This document shows, piece after piece, positions 1 through 9,884 of a stretch of 64,000 bases of DNA. The first letter of the stretch is position 1. Every line of letters starts with the position of its first letter. The stretch comes from Gammaproteobacteria bacterium (GTDB taxonomy: Bacteria > Pseudomonadota > Gammaproteobacteria > Burkholderiales > Nitrosomonadaceae): the NCBI GenBank assembly GCA_030431985.1, contig JAUIIB010000001.1:1-64000 (forward strand), in the 5' to 3' direction. The notes beneath the pieces are model-generated. The model had not been told where the DNA came from. It saw only the letters and a program-made list of their open reading frames with translations, and did not search any database. The position numbers were made by a program, and so were the translations under genes.

Positions 1-3000
1 GAGCCGTTGGGGTTATCGGGGTAGGACTCAGTAACATTCCCGTAGTTATCAATATATCGTAGTGTGACCAGTGTTTCGTGGCCTTTCTCTCTATCATCGT
101 TGAATGCCGTGCGCCCTTCGCCGTGTGCAACGGCGACAGGCATACGGCTACCCGCCATATGCTTGAATAATATCGACGGACTATCCTGTACTTCTACCAT
201 GACAAAACGCGCTTCAAACTGTTCGGAGTGATTGCGTACGAAACGAGGCCAGTGTTCTGCGCCCGGTATGATTTCATGAAGATGACTCATCATTTGACAG
301 CCATTACACACGCCGAGTGCAAACGTATCTGTACGTTGAAAAAATGCCTCAAATGCATCGCGTGCGCGTGTATTGAATAAAATTGTCTTTGCCCATCCTT
401 CACCGGCACCCAGAACGTCACCATAGGAAAAACCGCCGCATGCAGCCAGTCCCTTAAATGCATCAAGTGGAGTGTTACCCGCCATGATGTCACTCATATG
501 GACATCGATTGCGGCAAATCCTGCTCGGTCGAACGCTGCAGCCATTTCCACATGACCATTAACGCCCTGTTCACGTAAAATAGCTACAGTCGGGCGTGTA
601 CGGCCCCGTCGAATAAACGGCGCGGTAATATTTTCTTCCGGATTGAAACTGAGCGCGGTATGTATGCCCGGATTCTCACTATCGAGCAGTCGGTCATATT
701 CTTGCTGTGCACAAATGGGGTTATCACGCAGTTTCTGCATATGAAATGTTGTTGCTGACCAAGCACGGTGTAAATCAACGCGTTTTTCTATCAATACGGG
801 TTTATTGTTGCGCATAAACCGTAAGTCGTTCGTTGTATTGAGGCTGCCGATAACAAAGCTTGTGTCACGCAATCCGGCTTCTGCTAGGGTGTTCATCACA
901 AAGGCATGTTTTGCGCGGCGAATTTGTATGACGACACCCAGTTCTTCGTTAAATAATGCAGCAAAAATCTTTTCCATAAAACGACCGTTGAGCTGTACAG
1001 AACGCAGTTCCGCACCGTCAATATCGTTAGACAACGAATCGAAACAAAGCTGGTCAAGATTAACAGTAATGCCGGTGTGACCGGCAAATGCCATTTCACA
1101 TAATGTTACAAACAAACCGCCATCCGAGCGGTCATGGTAGGCTAGGAGTGCATCGGCTGCGTTTAGCAATTGAATGACGGTAAATAGTGCTTTGAGTTTT
1201 TCTGCACCAGATTGGCCGTCAATATCCGGTGTCGCATTACCAATTTGCTTATAAACCTGAGCCAGTGCAGATCCACCCAAGCGATTTTTCCCCTGTCCGA
1301 GATCAATTAAAATCAGTTCAGTCTCACCGCAGTCGGTACGTAATTGTGGCGTCAATGTACGGCGTACTTCGCTGACCCTGGAGAAAGCCGAAACGATGAG
1401 GGATAGCGGTGCGATAACCGTTTTGTCGCGTGTCTCTCCTGTGTGCTGATCGGTTTCCTGCCAAGTCGTTTTCATTGACATTGAGTCCTTACCTACTGGA
1501 ATGCTAATACCCAGTTGTGGACAGAGTTTCATGGCAACGGCGCGGACGGTATCGTATAATCCGGCATCTTCGCCAGGGTGTCCGGCTGCGGCCATCCAGT
1601 TCGCAGATAATTTGATATCGCTGAGTTGTTGAATAGAAGCTGCTGCAATATTGGTAATGGCCTCTCCAACCGCCATACGACCGGCCGCAGCTGGATTGAT
1701 TAAAGCCAGCGGTGTGCGTTCACCGATTGCAAATGCTTCACCAAAGTAGGTTTGATATCCCATTAAGGTTACGGCAACATCGGCTACGGGTACCTGCCAG
1801 GGCCCGACCATTTGGTCGCGTGCCGTTAAGCCACCGATGCTGCGATCGCCAATACTGATGAGAAACGTTTTGTCGGCAACGGTTGGCAGTCGTAAAATCC
1901 GGTAAGCTGCCTCCTTGATATCGAGCGTGTCGGTATGAAATGCAGTAACCGGCCGGGTTTTGTGTTCAACATTTCGGGTCATTTTGGGGGGCTTGCCGAG
2001 TAATACCGGTAGCGGCATATCGACGGGTGGCGGCGCAGAGGGATGATGCTCATCCGCTACAACCAGCTGGGGTTCCTCAATCGCTTCGCCAACTACTTCA
2101 AAAGGGCAGCGTTCACGTTCACAGATTTCCTGGAAGCGGCCGAGCGATTCCGGGTAAATGGCTAGCACGTAACGTTCCTGCGCTTCATTGCTCCAGATTT
2201 GCATTGGCGACAGGCCGGATTCTTCAACCGGTATTGAGCGTAAATTAAACTGTCCACCGCGGTCAGAATCGTTGACTAATTCAGGAAAGGCATTTGACAA
2301 GCCGCCAGCGCCAACATCATGAATAAATAGAATCGGATTCTTCTCTCCGTTTCTTTCCATCTGCCAGCAGCGATCAATAACTTCCTGTGCCCGCCGTTGC
2401 ATTTCGGGGTTACTGCGCTGAACAGAATCAAAATCCAGCGTCTCGGTATTCGAGCCGGTATCCATACTTGAGGCTGCGCCGCCACCAAGACCAATCAACA
2501 TGCCCGGCCCACCCAGTTGGATCAATAGCGTACCGGGTGGAAATGTTTCTTTTTGGATATGTTTTGCCGAGATCTGCCCGATGCCACCTGCAAGCATAAT
2601 CGGTTTGTGATAACCGCGTATTTCACCGGCAACACTTTCCTCAAAGGTGCGGAAATACCCTGCTAGATTGGGACGCCCGAATTCATTATTGAATGCGGCG
2701 CCGCCAATTGGTCCTTCCAACATAATCTGTAAAGCTGAAGCAATGCGTGCAGGTTTACCGTAGACTGTTTTTTGATCAATGTCGTGGTATTCCCATGGCT
2801 GCATGAAGTCTGGGATATTTAAATTAGATACTGAAAATCCCGCTAGGCCAGCCTTTGGTTTGGCGCCACGGCCGGTTGCTCCTTCATCTCGTATTTCACC
2901 GCCCACTCCTGTGGCCGCACCGGGATAGGGAGAAATAGCGGTAGGGTGGTTGTGTGTCTCTACCTTCATGAGTAAGTGCGTCAATTCCTGCTGGTGCAGA

Positions 3001-3833
3001 TATTGATGGTTTTTCCCCGGATAAAAACGCCCAATTTTGGCGCCTTCAATAACGCTCGCATTGTCCGCGTAAGCTACCAATGTACCCTGAGGGTTTCGTT
3101 GATGTGTATGTCGAATCATAGCAAACAGTGAACGATCTTGTTTGTGACCATCTATAATCCAGTCTGCGTTGAAAATTTTATGGCGACAGTGTTCTGAATT
3201 GGCCTGGGCGAACATCATGAGTTCAACATCCGTCGGATTGCGTTGGGCGTGCTCAAAGTGTTGCATCAAATATTCGATTTCATCGGCCGACAGCGCAAGC
3301 CCCATTTCTGAATTCGCGGTTTCCAGTGCCGGTAATCCACCAGTTTCTGTATCGATAACGCGTAAGGGTTGTGGTGTAAAATGCTGGAATAACTGCTCAG
3401 TTGCATCAAAAGAATGCAAAGTGATTTCAGTCATGCGGTCATGGAGTAATCCTAGCAGGGATTGTCGTTGTTCGACGGAAAGGGATTGATTTGTCTGAAT
3501 ATAATATGCTGTACCTCGTTCAATGCGTTTTATGCTTTTAAGTCCACAATGATGCGCAATGTTTGTAGCTTTGCTGGACCAGGGCGAAATGGTTCCCGGA
3601 CGAGGAACGACCAATGCAAATTCTTCATGCGGTGTGACTTGGTATGGGGAGTGGCTATTGAGTAATTGTTCGAGTATTGTGGTCTCGGCTTCAGTCAATG
3701 CCTGGTTGACTGCACAGAAAGACCAATATTCTGAATGGATATGAGACACTTGAATATCCAATGCATTGCATGCATGGATAAGTTTCTCCAGCCTGAATGC
3801 GGAAAGTGCGCTACCGCCACTAAATCGAAGCAT
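1..3833 (-). CDS. purL: Phosphoribosylformylglycinamidine synthase PurL, C-terminus cut by window edge
   Basis: Converts FGAR, ATP and glutamine to FGAM in step 4 of purine synthesis; this is the large single-chain proteobacterial form. Reading the minus strand from the ATG at 3833 gives about 1,277 codons that stay open to the window start. Visible are the PurS-like N-terminus, the NSEHCRHK motif near residue 215, the first AIRS-like half with [15 protein letters not shown], a second AIRS-like half, and the start of the glutamine amidotransferase domain with its nucleophile in GVCNGCQMM. The usual family length is about 1,300 residues, so only the last few dozen, including the His-Glu part of the triad, lie outside the window. 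It is divergent from nnr across 77 bp. I read most of it but did not check every codon for stops. Confidence 0.96.
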   Translation of the reverse strand, partial: MLRFSGGSALSAFRLEKLIHACNALDIQVSHIHSEYWSFCAVNQALTEAETTILEQLLNSHSPYQVTPHEEFALVVPRPGTISPWSSKATNIAHHCGLKSIKRIERGTAYYIQTNQSLSVEQRQSLLGLLHDRMTEITLHSFDATEQLFQHFTPQPLRVIDTETGGLPALETANSEMGLALSADEIEYLMQHFEHAQRNPTDVELMMFAQANSEHCRHKIFNADWIIDGHKQDRSLFAMIRHTHQRNPQGTLVAYADNASVIEGAKIGRFYPGKNHQYLHQQELTHLLMKVETHNHPTAISPYPGAATGVGGEIRDEGATGRGAKPKAGLAGFSVSNLNIPDFMQPWEYHDIDQKTVYGKPARIASALQIMLEGPIGGAAFNNEFGRPNLAGYFRTFEESVAGEIRGYHKPIMLAGGIGQISAKHIQKETFPPGTLLIQLGGPGMLIGLGGGAASSMDTGSNTETLDFDSVQRSNPEMQRRAQEVIDRCWQMERNGEKNPILFIHDVGAGGLSNAFPELVNDSDRGGQFNLRSIPVEESGLSPMQIWSNEAQERYVLAIYPESLGRFQEICERERCPFEVVGEAIEEPQLVVADEHHPSAPPPVDMPLPVLLGKPPKMTRNVEHKTRPVTAFHTDTLDIKEAAYRILRLPTVADKTFLISIGDRSIGGLTARDQMVGPWQVPVADVAVTLMGYQTYFGEAFAIGERTPLALINPAAAGRMAVGEAITNIAAASIQQLSDIKLSANWMAAAGHPGEDAGLYDTVRAVAMKLCPQLGISIPVGKDSMSMKTTWQETDQHTGETRDKTVIAPLSLIVSAFSRVSEVRRTLTPQLRTDCGETELILIDLGQGKNRLGGSALAQVYKQIGNATPDIDGQSGAEKLKALFTVIQLLNAADALLAYHDRSDGGLFVTLCEMAFAGHTGITVNLDQLCFDSLSNDIDGAELRSVQLNGRFMEKIFAALFNEELGVVIQIRRAKHAFVMNTLAEAGLRDTSFVIGSLNTTNDLRFMRNNKPVLIEKRVDLHRAWSATTFHMQKLRDNPICAQQEYDRLLDSENPGIHTALSFNPEENITAPFIRRGRTRPTVAILREQGVNGHVEMAAAFDRAGFAAIDVHMSDIMAGNTPLDAFKGLAACGGFSYGDVLGAGEGWAKTILFNTRARDAFEAFFQRTDTFALGVCNGCQMMSHLHEIIPGAEHWPRFVRNHSEQFEARFVMVEVQDSPSILFKHMAGSRMPVAVAHGEGRTAFNDDREKGHETLVTLRYIDNYGNVTESYPDNPNG

Positions 3834-3910
3834 TGATTGATAGAAAGAGTTTGATCAAATCTAACATTCTACACGAGAAATATAATTTTCCGATCATAGA
3901 CACAGTTTGA

Positions 3911-5434
3911 ATGATGAGCATGATAGAGCCGGTTTTTTTGACAGAGGAAATACGCAGGGTCGAGCAAATAGCATTTGCTCAGCCTAACCCACCGGATTTA
4001 ATGGAGAAAGCAGGCTATGCGGCTGCAGAAATTGCTAAGCGACATTGTATTCCGAGTCCCGTTAGCCGTATCTTGGTGTTAGCCGGTCCCGGTAATAATG
4101 GTGGCGATGCATTTGTCGCGGCGCGCTATCTTAAGCAATGGGGGCATATCGTTACAATTGTGTTCAACGCCAATCTAGAGCGTATGCCGCTGGATGCGAG
4201 AAAGGCCCGGCAAAGCTGGCTTGATCAGTGTGGTTCTGTTGAGATGGATATTCCTAATGATCTGCAGTGGGATTTAGTTATCGACGGCTTGTTTGGGATT
4301 GGCCTACAGCCTGACCGTCCTGTCGCGGGTCATTATCTGGATTGGATTAATGTGGTGAATGCTATGCAAAAACCGGTTTTGGCCCTGGATATTCCATCCG
4401 GACTAGGCGGTGATGACGGCGGGATTCATGGCGCTGTGATTCGTGCTGCATTTACCGTTACGTTTATCGGTCTTAAGCCGGGCGTATTAACCCAATACGG
4501 TCCCCAATATAGCGGTAAACTTTTTGTCTGCAATCTTGGACTTGATCCTGCTGCTATGGTGTTGCCTCGTAAGTGGGTAATTAACCAGAAAATGGTTCAA
4601 ATGCTATTGCCACCGCCTCGACCAGCGAATAGCCATAAGGGTGATTTTGGCAGTGTCGGTATTCTGGGCGGCAATGCAGGCATGGTTGGCGCCGCTATTC
4701 TTGCCGGACGGGCGGCATTGCATCTTGGTGCGGGGCGTGTTTATCTTGGTATGTTAGCGTCCTCAGTACCGGATATTGATTTTACAACCCCAGAATTAAT
4801 GATGCGTACACCAGCAGAATTGTTTGAGCTCAGTTCGATTAACTGCTTGGTTGTGGGCCCGGGGATGGATATGAACGAATTAACCTATAAATATCTGGAA
4901 AGTGCTTTGTGTTGTGATGTGCCACTGATTCTGGATGCGGACGCGTTAAATCACATCGCGTTTCATAACGAGTTGGCGAATCAACTTAAACGGCGTGAGC
5001 CGGCCACTATTTTGACGCCGCATCCGATGGAGGCAGCACGTTTACTGGATACAGATGTATCTATCGTGCAAAGTTGTCGTCTTGATGCCGCGATACGTTT
5101 ATCGACAAAACTCAATTGTTTTGTATTACTGAAAGGTGCTGGCAGTATTTGTGCAAAACCGGATGGCACATGCTTTATTAATACCAGCGGCAATCCCGGT
5201 CTAAGTAGTGCAGGCACTGGGGATGTGTTATCTGGCATTATCGGCGCATTGATTGCTCAAAAACTAAAACCGGAGGATGCTTTGGTATTGGCTGTTTATT
5301 TGCATGGCGCTGCTGCGGAAGAGTTAGTGAAACAAAACACTGGTCCAGTGGGTATGACTGCATCTGAAATTATTCTTGCAGCCCGTTTATTGTTGAATCG
5401 TTGGATTTATCAGCATGATTCATTGAAAGAATAA
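3911..5434 (+). CDS. nnr: Bifunctional NAD(P)HX epimerase / ADP-dependent NAD(P)HX dehydratase
   Basis: Repairs hydrated NADH and NADPH. The N-terminal YjeF domain epimerises R-NAD(P)HX to the S form and the C-terminal ribokinase-like domain dehydrates the S form using ADP. The 507-residue length fits the fused YjeF family. The epimerase half carries the phosphate-binding loop AGPGNNGGDAF near residue 60. The dehydratase half (from about residue 230) has GDFGSVGILGGNAGMVGA, LTPHPMEAARL and the nucleotide-site GTGDVLSGIIGAL near residue 440. Three possible ATG starts lie within the first four codons (3911, 3914, 3920), without a clear Shine-Dalgarno. It stands alone, divergent from purL, and has no obvious terminator of its own. 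Confidence 0.95.
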   Translation: MMSMIEPVFLTEEIRRVEQIAFAQPNPPDLMEKAGYAAAEIAKRHCIPSPVSRILVLAGPGNNGGDAFVAARYLKQWGHIVTIVFNANLERMPLDARKARQSWLDQCGSVEMDIPNDLQWDLVIDGLFGIGLQPDRPVAGHYLDWINVVNAMQKPVLALDIPSGLGGDDGGIHGAVIRAAFTVTFIGLKPGVLTQYGPQYSGKLFVCNLGLDPAAMVLPRKWVINQKMVQMLLPPPRPANSHKGDFGSVGILGGNAGMVGAAILAGRAALHLGAGRVYLGMLASSVPDIDFTTPELMMRTPAELFELSSINCLVVGPGMDMNELTYKYLESALCCDVPLILDADALNHIAFHNELANQLKRREPATILTPHPMEAARLLDTDVSIVQSCRLDAAIRLSTKLNCFVLLKGAGSICAKPDGTCFINTSGNPGLSSAGTGDVLSGIIGALIAQKLKPEDALVLAVYLHGAAAEELVKQNTGPVGMTASEIILAARLLLNRWIYQHDSLKE

Positions 5435-5495
5435 AGGCGCCGAATTTTAAACCCGAGGTAATATTGGTGCCGGATATTCTGGCGGTAGTAAAAAT

Positions 5496-5525
5496 GCACC
5501 AGCTATCTAATTAGATAGCTGGTGC
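5496..5525 (-). terminator. Perfect 30-bp palindrome, likely terminator
   Basis: Two 15-base arms are exact reverse complements with no spacer (arm GCACCAGCTATCTAA). Read on the minus strand the hairpin is followed at once by GCATTTTTAC-like sequence, giving a run of five T, as expected for a Rho-independent terminator of the small minus-strand gene ending at 5563. On the plus strand no T run follows, so it is a weaker candidate for ending nnr. A dimeric-regulator site is the alternative. Confidence 0.6.
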
Positions 5526-5562
5526 AAGGGGGAGGACAACACTTGATAATGGTCAACACAAC

Positions 5563-5952
5563 TTAAGTATCTATTTGCGCTACTTTATTCATTTCTTCTT
5601 TTAATTGTCTCGGAACAATTTCGAAATCTTCTCGAGCCATTCTGTAGTGGAAATCCGCTTGAGTCATCGCTTCTTCCGCAGCTTTTGTATATCTATGGAT
5701 TCTGGCAGTTATCCGTTTTTTTATTTTTTCCCCATCTCGCCCAAAGAAACTGGTGCTGGGTTTGTTTTTAAGGATATTTTTTTGCTGCCCCACTTTAGCA
5801 AGCATTTCCTGTGCTATTTTTTCATATTGAATAGCCAGTGTTTTGTGATCAAGATCGGCTTTACCTTCCTGAGCATACACAATACTGCTCATTGACAAGC
5901 CAATTAATAGGTGAGGTATTAGCAATAAATACTTTTCTATGGCTATTTTCAT
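5563..5952 (-). CDS. Small exported protein of unknown function
   Basis: I do not recognise this 129-residue protein. It begins with a typical Sec signal peptide (hydrophobic core LLLIPHLLIGLSMSSIV, cleavage expected after VYAQ near residue 28), so the product should be periplasmic. The mature part is charged and helical, rich in Lys, Glu and Ala, with no cysteine and no catalytic motif. A basic patch around residues 72-90 (GRDGEKIKKRITARIH) precedes an acidic, alanine-rich helix. A good Shine-Dalgarno, GAGG, sits 7 bases before the ATG, and a strong hairpin follows downstream, so it looks like a real monocistronic gene. It could be an adaptor or a metal- or stress-related small protein; the sequence does not decide. 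Confidence 0.7.
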   Translation of the reverse strand: MKIAIEKYLLLIPHLLIGLSMSSIVYAQEGKADLDHKTLAIQYEKIAQEMLAKVGQQKNILKNKPSTSFFGRDGEKIKKRITARIHRYTKAAEEAMTQADFHYRMAREDFEIVPRQLKEEMNKVAQIDT

Positions 5953-6341
5953 AGTAAAACCTCAATTCATTAATAAACTTATAACATTTAATCCTGATAA
6001 TTACTGTGTTGGTTGAAAATTAAAACAACAACAGCACTTTAAAAATTCACTTGCTTATTTCTAAGTGAAACCATTAGATAATCAAATTATAGGGGCGTTT
6101 AATGTAAGTGTCCAGCCTATTTATTAAAAAACTGGACCAATTTTGAATAAATAATAAAATTGTTATGAGATATCAAATAATTATATTCGTGATCAAAAAT
6201 ATAATATTTGATGGAGAAAGATGCATAAATGTACGCGGTAGATTTAACTTGCCCAGTATACCGGTGAGTTAATACAATGATTATAAGGGTTTGGATTGTA
6301 AATTAATCAGTTTGCGAGGTGGATGCGATCAAAGTCTTAAG
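5953..6341. other. AT-rich intergenic gap
   Basis: This stretch holds no convincing open reading frame. It contains the promoter region of the small exported protein, many A/T runs, and a short inverted repeat GTCCAG/CTGGAC (6110-6115 and 6132-6137). I see no RNA gene, terminator or complete mobile element. Confidence 0.5.
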
Positions 6342-7016
6342 TTATTTCCATTTGCCGAGTCTGATCAGTTTTTTCTTGAGTCCCGGCAGCGGAAAGTTGT
6401 GCGAGTAAGCTTTTTTTGCAAAACGTACGGCATTGTCGTAGTCTTTTGTCTTCAGATAAAGCAACCCTAGGTTATAGTGAATAGTTGGGTTGTCCGGCTC
6501 AATATCGGCCGCAAATATAAGCTGTTCCAAGGCCAGATTTATTTTGTTAATTTTGACTAAATGGCTGCTAAAAAGGCTGCGCACCATGGCGTCATCAGGT
6601 TTGAAACGAACAGCTCTGTCAAAATAACACAGTACCGAGTAACGTGCGCCATCTGGTTTGGGTGTTTTTTCCTTTAATGAGAGTCTGCTCATCGCGTTTA
6701 ATGCGCGATGATGGCTGGGAAAAATATTTAAAACGAAGGCAAGGTCGCCACCAATTCTTGAAGTGGATTCGCCGGCGATGAGCTGCTCTACTTTTTTGGT
6801 AAAATGGTGTGCTTCTACGACTTTTAGTCTTTCGCTAACACTTGGATCCCTAAAATCAAAGGGTCCATTATATATTTCCGAAAAATCACCGCAAATTGAG
6901 GAAGCAAGAAGAGTATTCGCATTTAACAGCAATATTAAACCGATTATTGGGTGCAGGTATTTGATTGTATGCATATCTGTTCTGATGGGATGATCAAAAA
7001 ACGACTTCGCTTTCAT
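6342..7016 (-). CDS. Exported TPR-repeat protein
   Basis: A 224-residue protein with an N-terminal hydrophobic signal (PIIGLILLLNANTLLASS) and two to three tetratricopeptide-like repeats toward the C-terminus. The clearest covers about residues 172-205, including NPTIHYNLGLLYLKTKDYDNA. The front of the mature protein has CGDFSEIYNGPFDFRDP, then KVVEAHHFTKKVEQLIAGES and FPSHHRALNAMSRL. From memory this layout recurs in small TPR proteins of ammonia and methane oxidisers, which I cannot verify here. It probably scaffolds protein contacts in the periplasm. A second start at 6974 (Met15) would give a more normal signal peptide; neither start has a strong ribosome site. Partner and function are unknown. 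Confidence 0.8.
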   Translation of the reverse strand: MKAKSFFDHPIRTDMHTIKYLHPIIGLILLLNANTLLASSICGDFSEIYNGPFDFRDPSVSERLKVVEAHHFTKKVEQLIAGESTSRIGGDLAFVLNIFPSHHRALNAMSRLSLKEKTPKPDGARYSVLCYFDRAVRFKPDDAMVRSLFSSHLVKINKINLALEQLIFAADIEPDNPTIHYNLGLLYLKTKDYDNAVRFAKKAYSHNFPLPGLKKKLIRLGKWK

Positions 7017-7317
7017 AATTCTTGGATAAATGAAGTGTAACGAAAGTTCGGTGATATTATCTTGCCACTAAATACACAGTACTTACAACAATTAATTGAT
7101 AAAACGGATTCTGGTTTCTGGTTGATTTTTATTGGCATTCGTTCAATAGCATGACTCTGGTAATAGATTAGTCAAATTTTTTTAAACCGATTGGTTGCCT
7201 GGTTTTTCAATTGAGAAATGACTGTCTTTAGGCGATGTTCCACGGAATTGCGTGGCAGCTATGCAGGTAACTATCCAGGACACATGATTTTTTGCGTACA
7301 GTTTCTTACAAGCTGCA
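7017..7317. other. Intergenic gap without recognised content
   Basis: This stretch lies between the divergent TPR gene and the antiporter gene and presumably holds both promoters. I see no gene, strong hairpin or operator-like palindrome. Confidence 0.4.
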
Positions 7318-8823
7318 ATGATAGATATGTTGCCTTGTTTGAAGAATTTTTGGATAAATGACGTGGTGCGGATACAAAAAAAAACAACACATGACGAAGT
7401 GCAGTGCAGTACGATTATAAATCACTCACAATCACCTGGACTGGTTCATGCCATAATTTGTTTCTTAGGGGTATTCTTACTGATATCGCTTGGTTTGTTT
7501 GTGTTTCAGATCAGTCTGCATACGCTTCTTTTTTTGGCGCTGGTTTGGAGTGTAGTTCAAGCATCCAGGCTGGGTTATTCTTTCGCTGCCATTCGGGAAA
7601 TGATGAATAGTAGTATTCATAAGGCACTGCCTGCACTGTATATTTTTTTTCTGATTGGTATGATTATCGCTAGTTACATGCAAAGCGGCACGATCGCCAG
7701 CTTACTGTACTATGGCTTAAATGTTTTGAATCCAGTGATTTTTTTGCCGATTGGACTGATTTTGTGCAGTTTAATGTCGGTGGCAACAGGTACGGCATGG
7801 GGCACCGTTGGAACTGTTGGTGTTGTGCTCATGAGTATTGGTGAGACAATGGGTATTCCGTTGTCGATAGTCGCAGGTATGATTATTTCGGGCGCAACCT
7901 TCGGTGATAAGATATCTCCGATATCTGACACGACGAATTTGGCAGCAATCAGTGCTGGCACCAGTCTTTATCGTCACATCCATTCAATGCTGTATACAAC
8001 TGTACCTACGTTCATTATCGTACTCTGTTTATTTTCGCTAATTGGATTGCAATATACGGATACATTGCAATCTGGAAGATCTGTCGAGGATGCCAGTCAA
8101 ATAATCAGATTGGCTCTAGCAAATATATACCAGCTAAATCCATTGATCACGCTGCTGCCGCTTATTGTCATGTTCGTTCTGTGTGCGAAGCGATATGCGC
8201 CGGAAGTGAGTATGACTGTCGGGATTATACTTGCCATACTCATAGCAATTTTTTATCAGGGAAAAAGTGCCATTGATGTTCTGAATGCACTTTGGATTAA
8301 TACTGCAGGTACGACGGGTATTGCGAGCCTAGATTCACTCCTGGGTCGCGGTGGAATATACAGTATGGCATGGACAATGTTATTGTCGATTATGGCTTTG
8401 GCATTAGGTGGCATTTTGCACCACGCTGGATTTCTGCGGGTAATGTTGGTCAATATGATTGAACGCATCAAGCGCATAAGCGCACTCATTGCTGCGACTA
8501 TCGCTTCAGGATTTGCCTGTAATCTGGCTATGGGGGAAGCATATATATCGATAATATTGAATGGTCAGTTATTTAAGGATACATATGATGAAAAAGGTGT
8601 AGATAAAGCGATTTTGTCTCGTTCAGTGGAGGAAGGTGCAACGTTAACAACCGCACTTATTCCATGGACAACTTCAGGTACGTTTTATACCGCAACGCTG
8701 GGCATCTCAACATTGGAATACGCACCCTATGCTTTGCTCAATCTGTTGAATCCATTCATTTCAATCATCATGGCATTTCTGGGTATTGGTTTGTTAAATG
8801 CTGTATCTCAACGAAATTCCTGA
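7318..8823 (+). CDS. nhaC: NhaC-family Na+/H+ antiporter
   Basis: Inner-membrane secondary transporter expected to exchange Na+ (or an organic anion pair, as in some NhaC members) for H+. The 501-residue chain has about eleven to twelve hydrophobic segments starting near residue 44. It carries the family motifs GTAWGTVGTVGVVLMSIG near residue 160, GATFGDKISPISDTTNLAA near residue 195, and LIPWTTSGTFYTATLG near the end. The first about 43 residues are a polar extension, and the ribosome site before 7318 is weak, so an internal start (Met4) is possible. The gene stands alone. The family assignment is firm; the transported ion is inferred. Confidence 0.92.
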   Translation: MIDMLPCLKNFWINDVVRIQKKTTHDEVQCSTIINHSQSPGLVHAIICFLGVFLLISLGLFVFQISLHTLLFLALVWSVVQASRLGYSFAAIREMMNSSIHKALPALYIFFLIGMIIASYMQSGTIASLLYYGLNVLNPVIFLPIGLILCSLMSVATGTAWGTVGTVGVVLMSIGETMGIPLSIVAGMIISGATFGDKISPISDTTNLAAISAGTSLYRHIHSMLYTTVPTFIIVLCLFSLIGLQYTDTLQSGRSVEDASQIIRLALANIYQLNPLITLLPLIVMFVLCAKRYAPEVSMTVGIILAILIAIFYQGKSAIDVLNALWINTAGTTGIASLDSLLGRGGIYSMAWTMLLSIMALALGGILHHAGFLRVMLVNMIERIKRISALIAATIASGFACNLAMGEAYISIILNGQLFKDTYDEKGVDKAILSRSVEEGATLTTALIPWTTSGTFYTATLGISTLEYAPYALLNLLNPFISIIMAFLGIGLLNAVSQRNS

Positions 8824-9193
8824 TTTTTGTGAACCCCTGAGTACTGTGGTATGGCGATTAATTGTTTTCGTTGGATTGTTTACTGGATATGTGTTGACTG
8901 GGTTTCGGCAACGCGCGATGGATACATCATTCTGTGCGGTGTATCCATTCAAGTTAAATGAATTTGCACGATATTAGAAAATAAACCTATTCTATAATTA
9001 AGAGATAAATGTACACATGAGTGTGAAAGGTACCGACCTCACTTTGATGGTTATTACTTTTATGGGTGCATGAAACGAGCGGTACCATTTGACGAGGATA
9101 GTCGTAGGCACTATTCATTATGACTATTTTCAGTATCGATTGATCTTGTTGTATTGCCGTGATTTAATATGAATAACAATGGTTTGCCTGCCG
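8824..9193. other. Intergenic gap with two inverted repeats
   Basis: No gene is seen. A 9-bp stem with a 13-base loop (8918-8926 pairing with 8940-8948, arm ATGGATACA) lies after nhaC without a T run, so it is not a canonical terminator. A second, wider inverted repeat GGTACCG/CGGTACC spans 9029-9086. Their role is unknown. Confidence 0.45.
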
Positions 9194-9871
9194 ATGACAC
9201 AGCTATTACTTGATATTAGGCCCAAGGCTTCTCCAAGCTTGACTAATTTTGTGCCTGGACGTAATCACGAATTGCTGCATACGCTTAGAAGAATGCTTTT
9301 TCGACAAGAGAAAGAGCGTTTTATATATGTTTGGGGTAAGTCTGGATGCGGTAAAAGTCATTTGTTACAAGCAGTAGTCGAGCATTTCATGCAGAAACAA
9401 TTTGCCGCTCATTATTGTCTTGGTAAATTCGGTTTGACATTTCAATTGAACGATAATTTAGGATGTGTTGCTGTTGACGATGTGGAGCAGTTGGATGCAA
9501 GCGCGCAGATTGAATTATTCAATATTTATAACGAATTGCGAGACAACGGACAAACTCTTTTATTGGTGAGTGGTTCTTCAGCACCAGCGCAACTCGATTT
9601 AAGGCAGGACCTGGTTACCCGTTTAGGGTGGGGGCTGGTTTATCAGATACACGAAATAACTGAAGAAGAAAAAATAGAAGTATTGCAGCAACATGCAAAT
9701 GAGCGTGGATTTGAGTTACAGGAAGCTATTTGCAAATACCTGTTGCGGCATAGTCAGCGCGATTTACCATCATTGATGGTAATATTGGATGCACTTGATC
9801 GCTATTCTTTAACGCATCAAAAACAAATAACCATTCCATTATTAAAAAAACTGCTGCAAGGCATATCTTAG
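9194..9871 (+). CDS. hda: DnaA regulatory inactivator Hda
   Basis: DnaA-like AAA+ protein that acts with the DNA sliding clamp to trigger ATP hydrolysis by DnaA after initiation. The Walker A loop GKSGCGKSH is near residue 48 and Walker B CVAVDDVEQL follows; there is no DnaA-type DNA-binding domain, and the length of about 225 residues is right for Hda. The N-terminal QLLLDI matches the clamp-binding pentapeptide class (QLxLx), which argues for the start at 9194 rather than the in-frame ATG at 9179, where five extra residues would precede it. Neither start has a good Shine-Dalgarno. It sits 13 bp before a HAD phosphatase gene, the usual betaproteobacterial neighbour. Confidence 0.92.
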   Translation: MTQLLLDIRPKASPSLTNFVPGRNHELLHTLRRMLFRQEKERFIYVWGKSGCGKSHLLQAVVEHFMQKQFAAHYCLGKFGLTFQLNDNLGCVAVDDVEQLDASAQIELFNIYNELRDNGQTLLLVSGSSAPAQLDLRQDLVTRLGWGLVYQIHEITEEEKIEVLQQHANERGFELQEAICKYLLRHSQRDLPSLMVILDALDRYSLTHQKQITIPLLKKLLQGIS

Positions 9872-9884
9872 AAACTAAACAATC

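Noticed and set aside
290-3744. Several short open frames on both strands (about 60-106 codons) within the first 3.8 kb.
   Set aside because: They lie inside the continuous purL reading frame on the minus strand and have no family features.
6110-6137. GTCCAG/CTGGAC inverted repeat resembling insertion-sequence ends.
   Set aside because: Only six-base arms, no target-site duplication and no transposase remnant seen.
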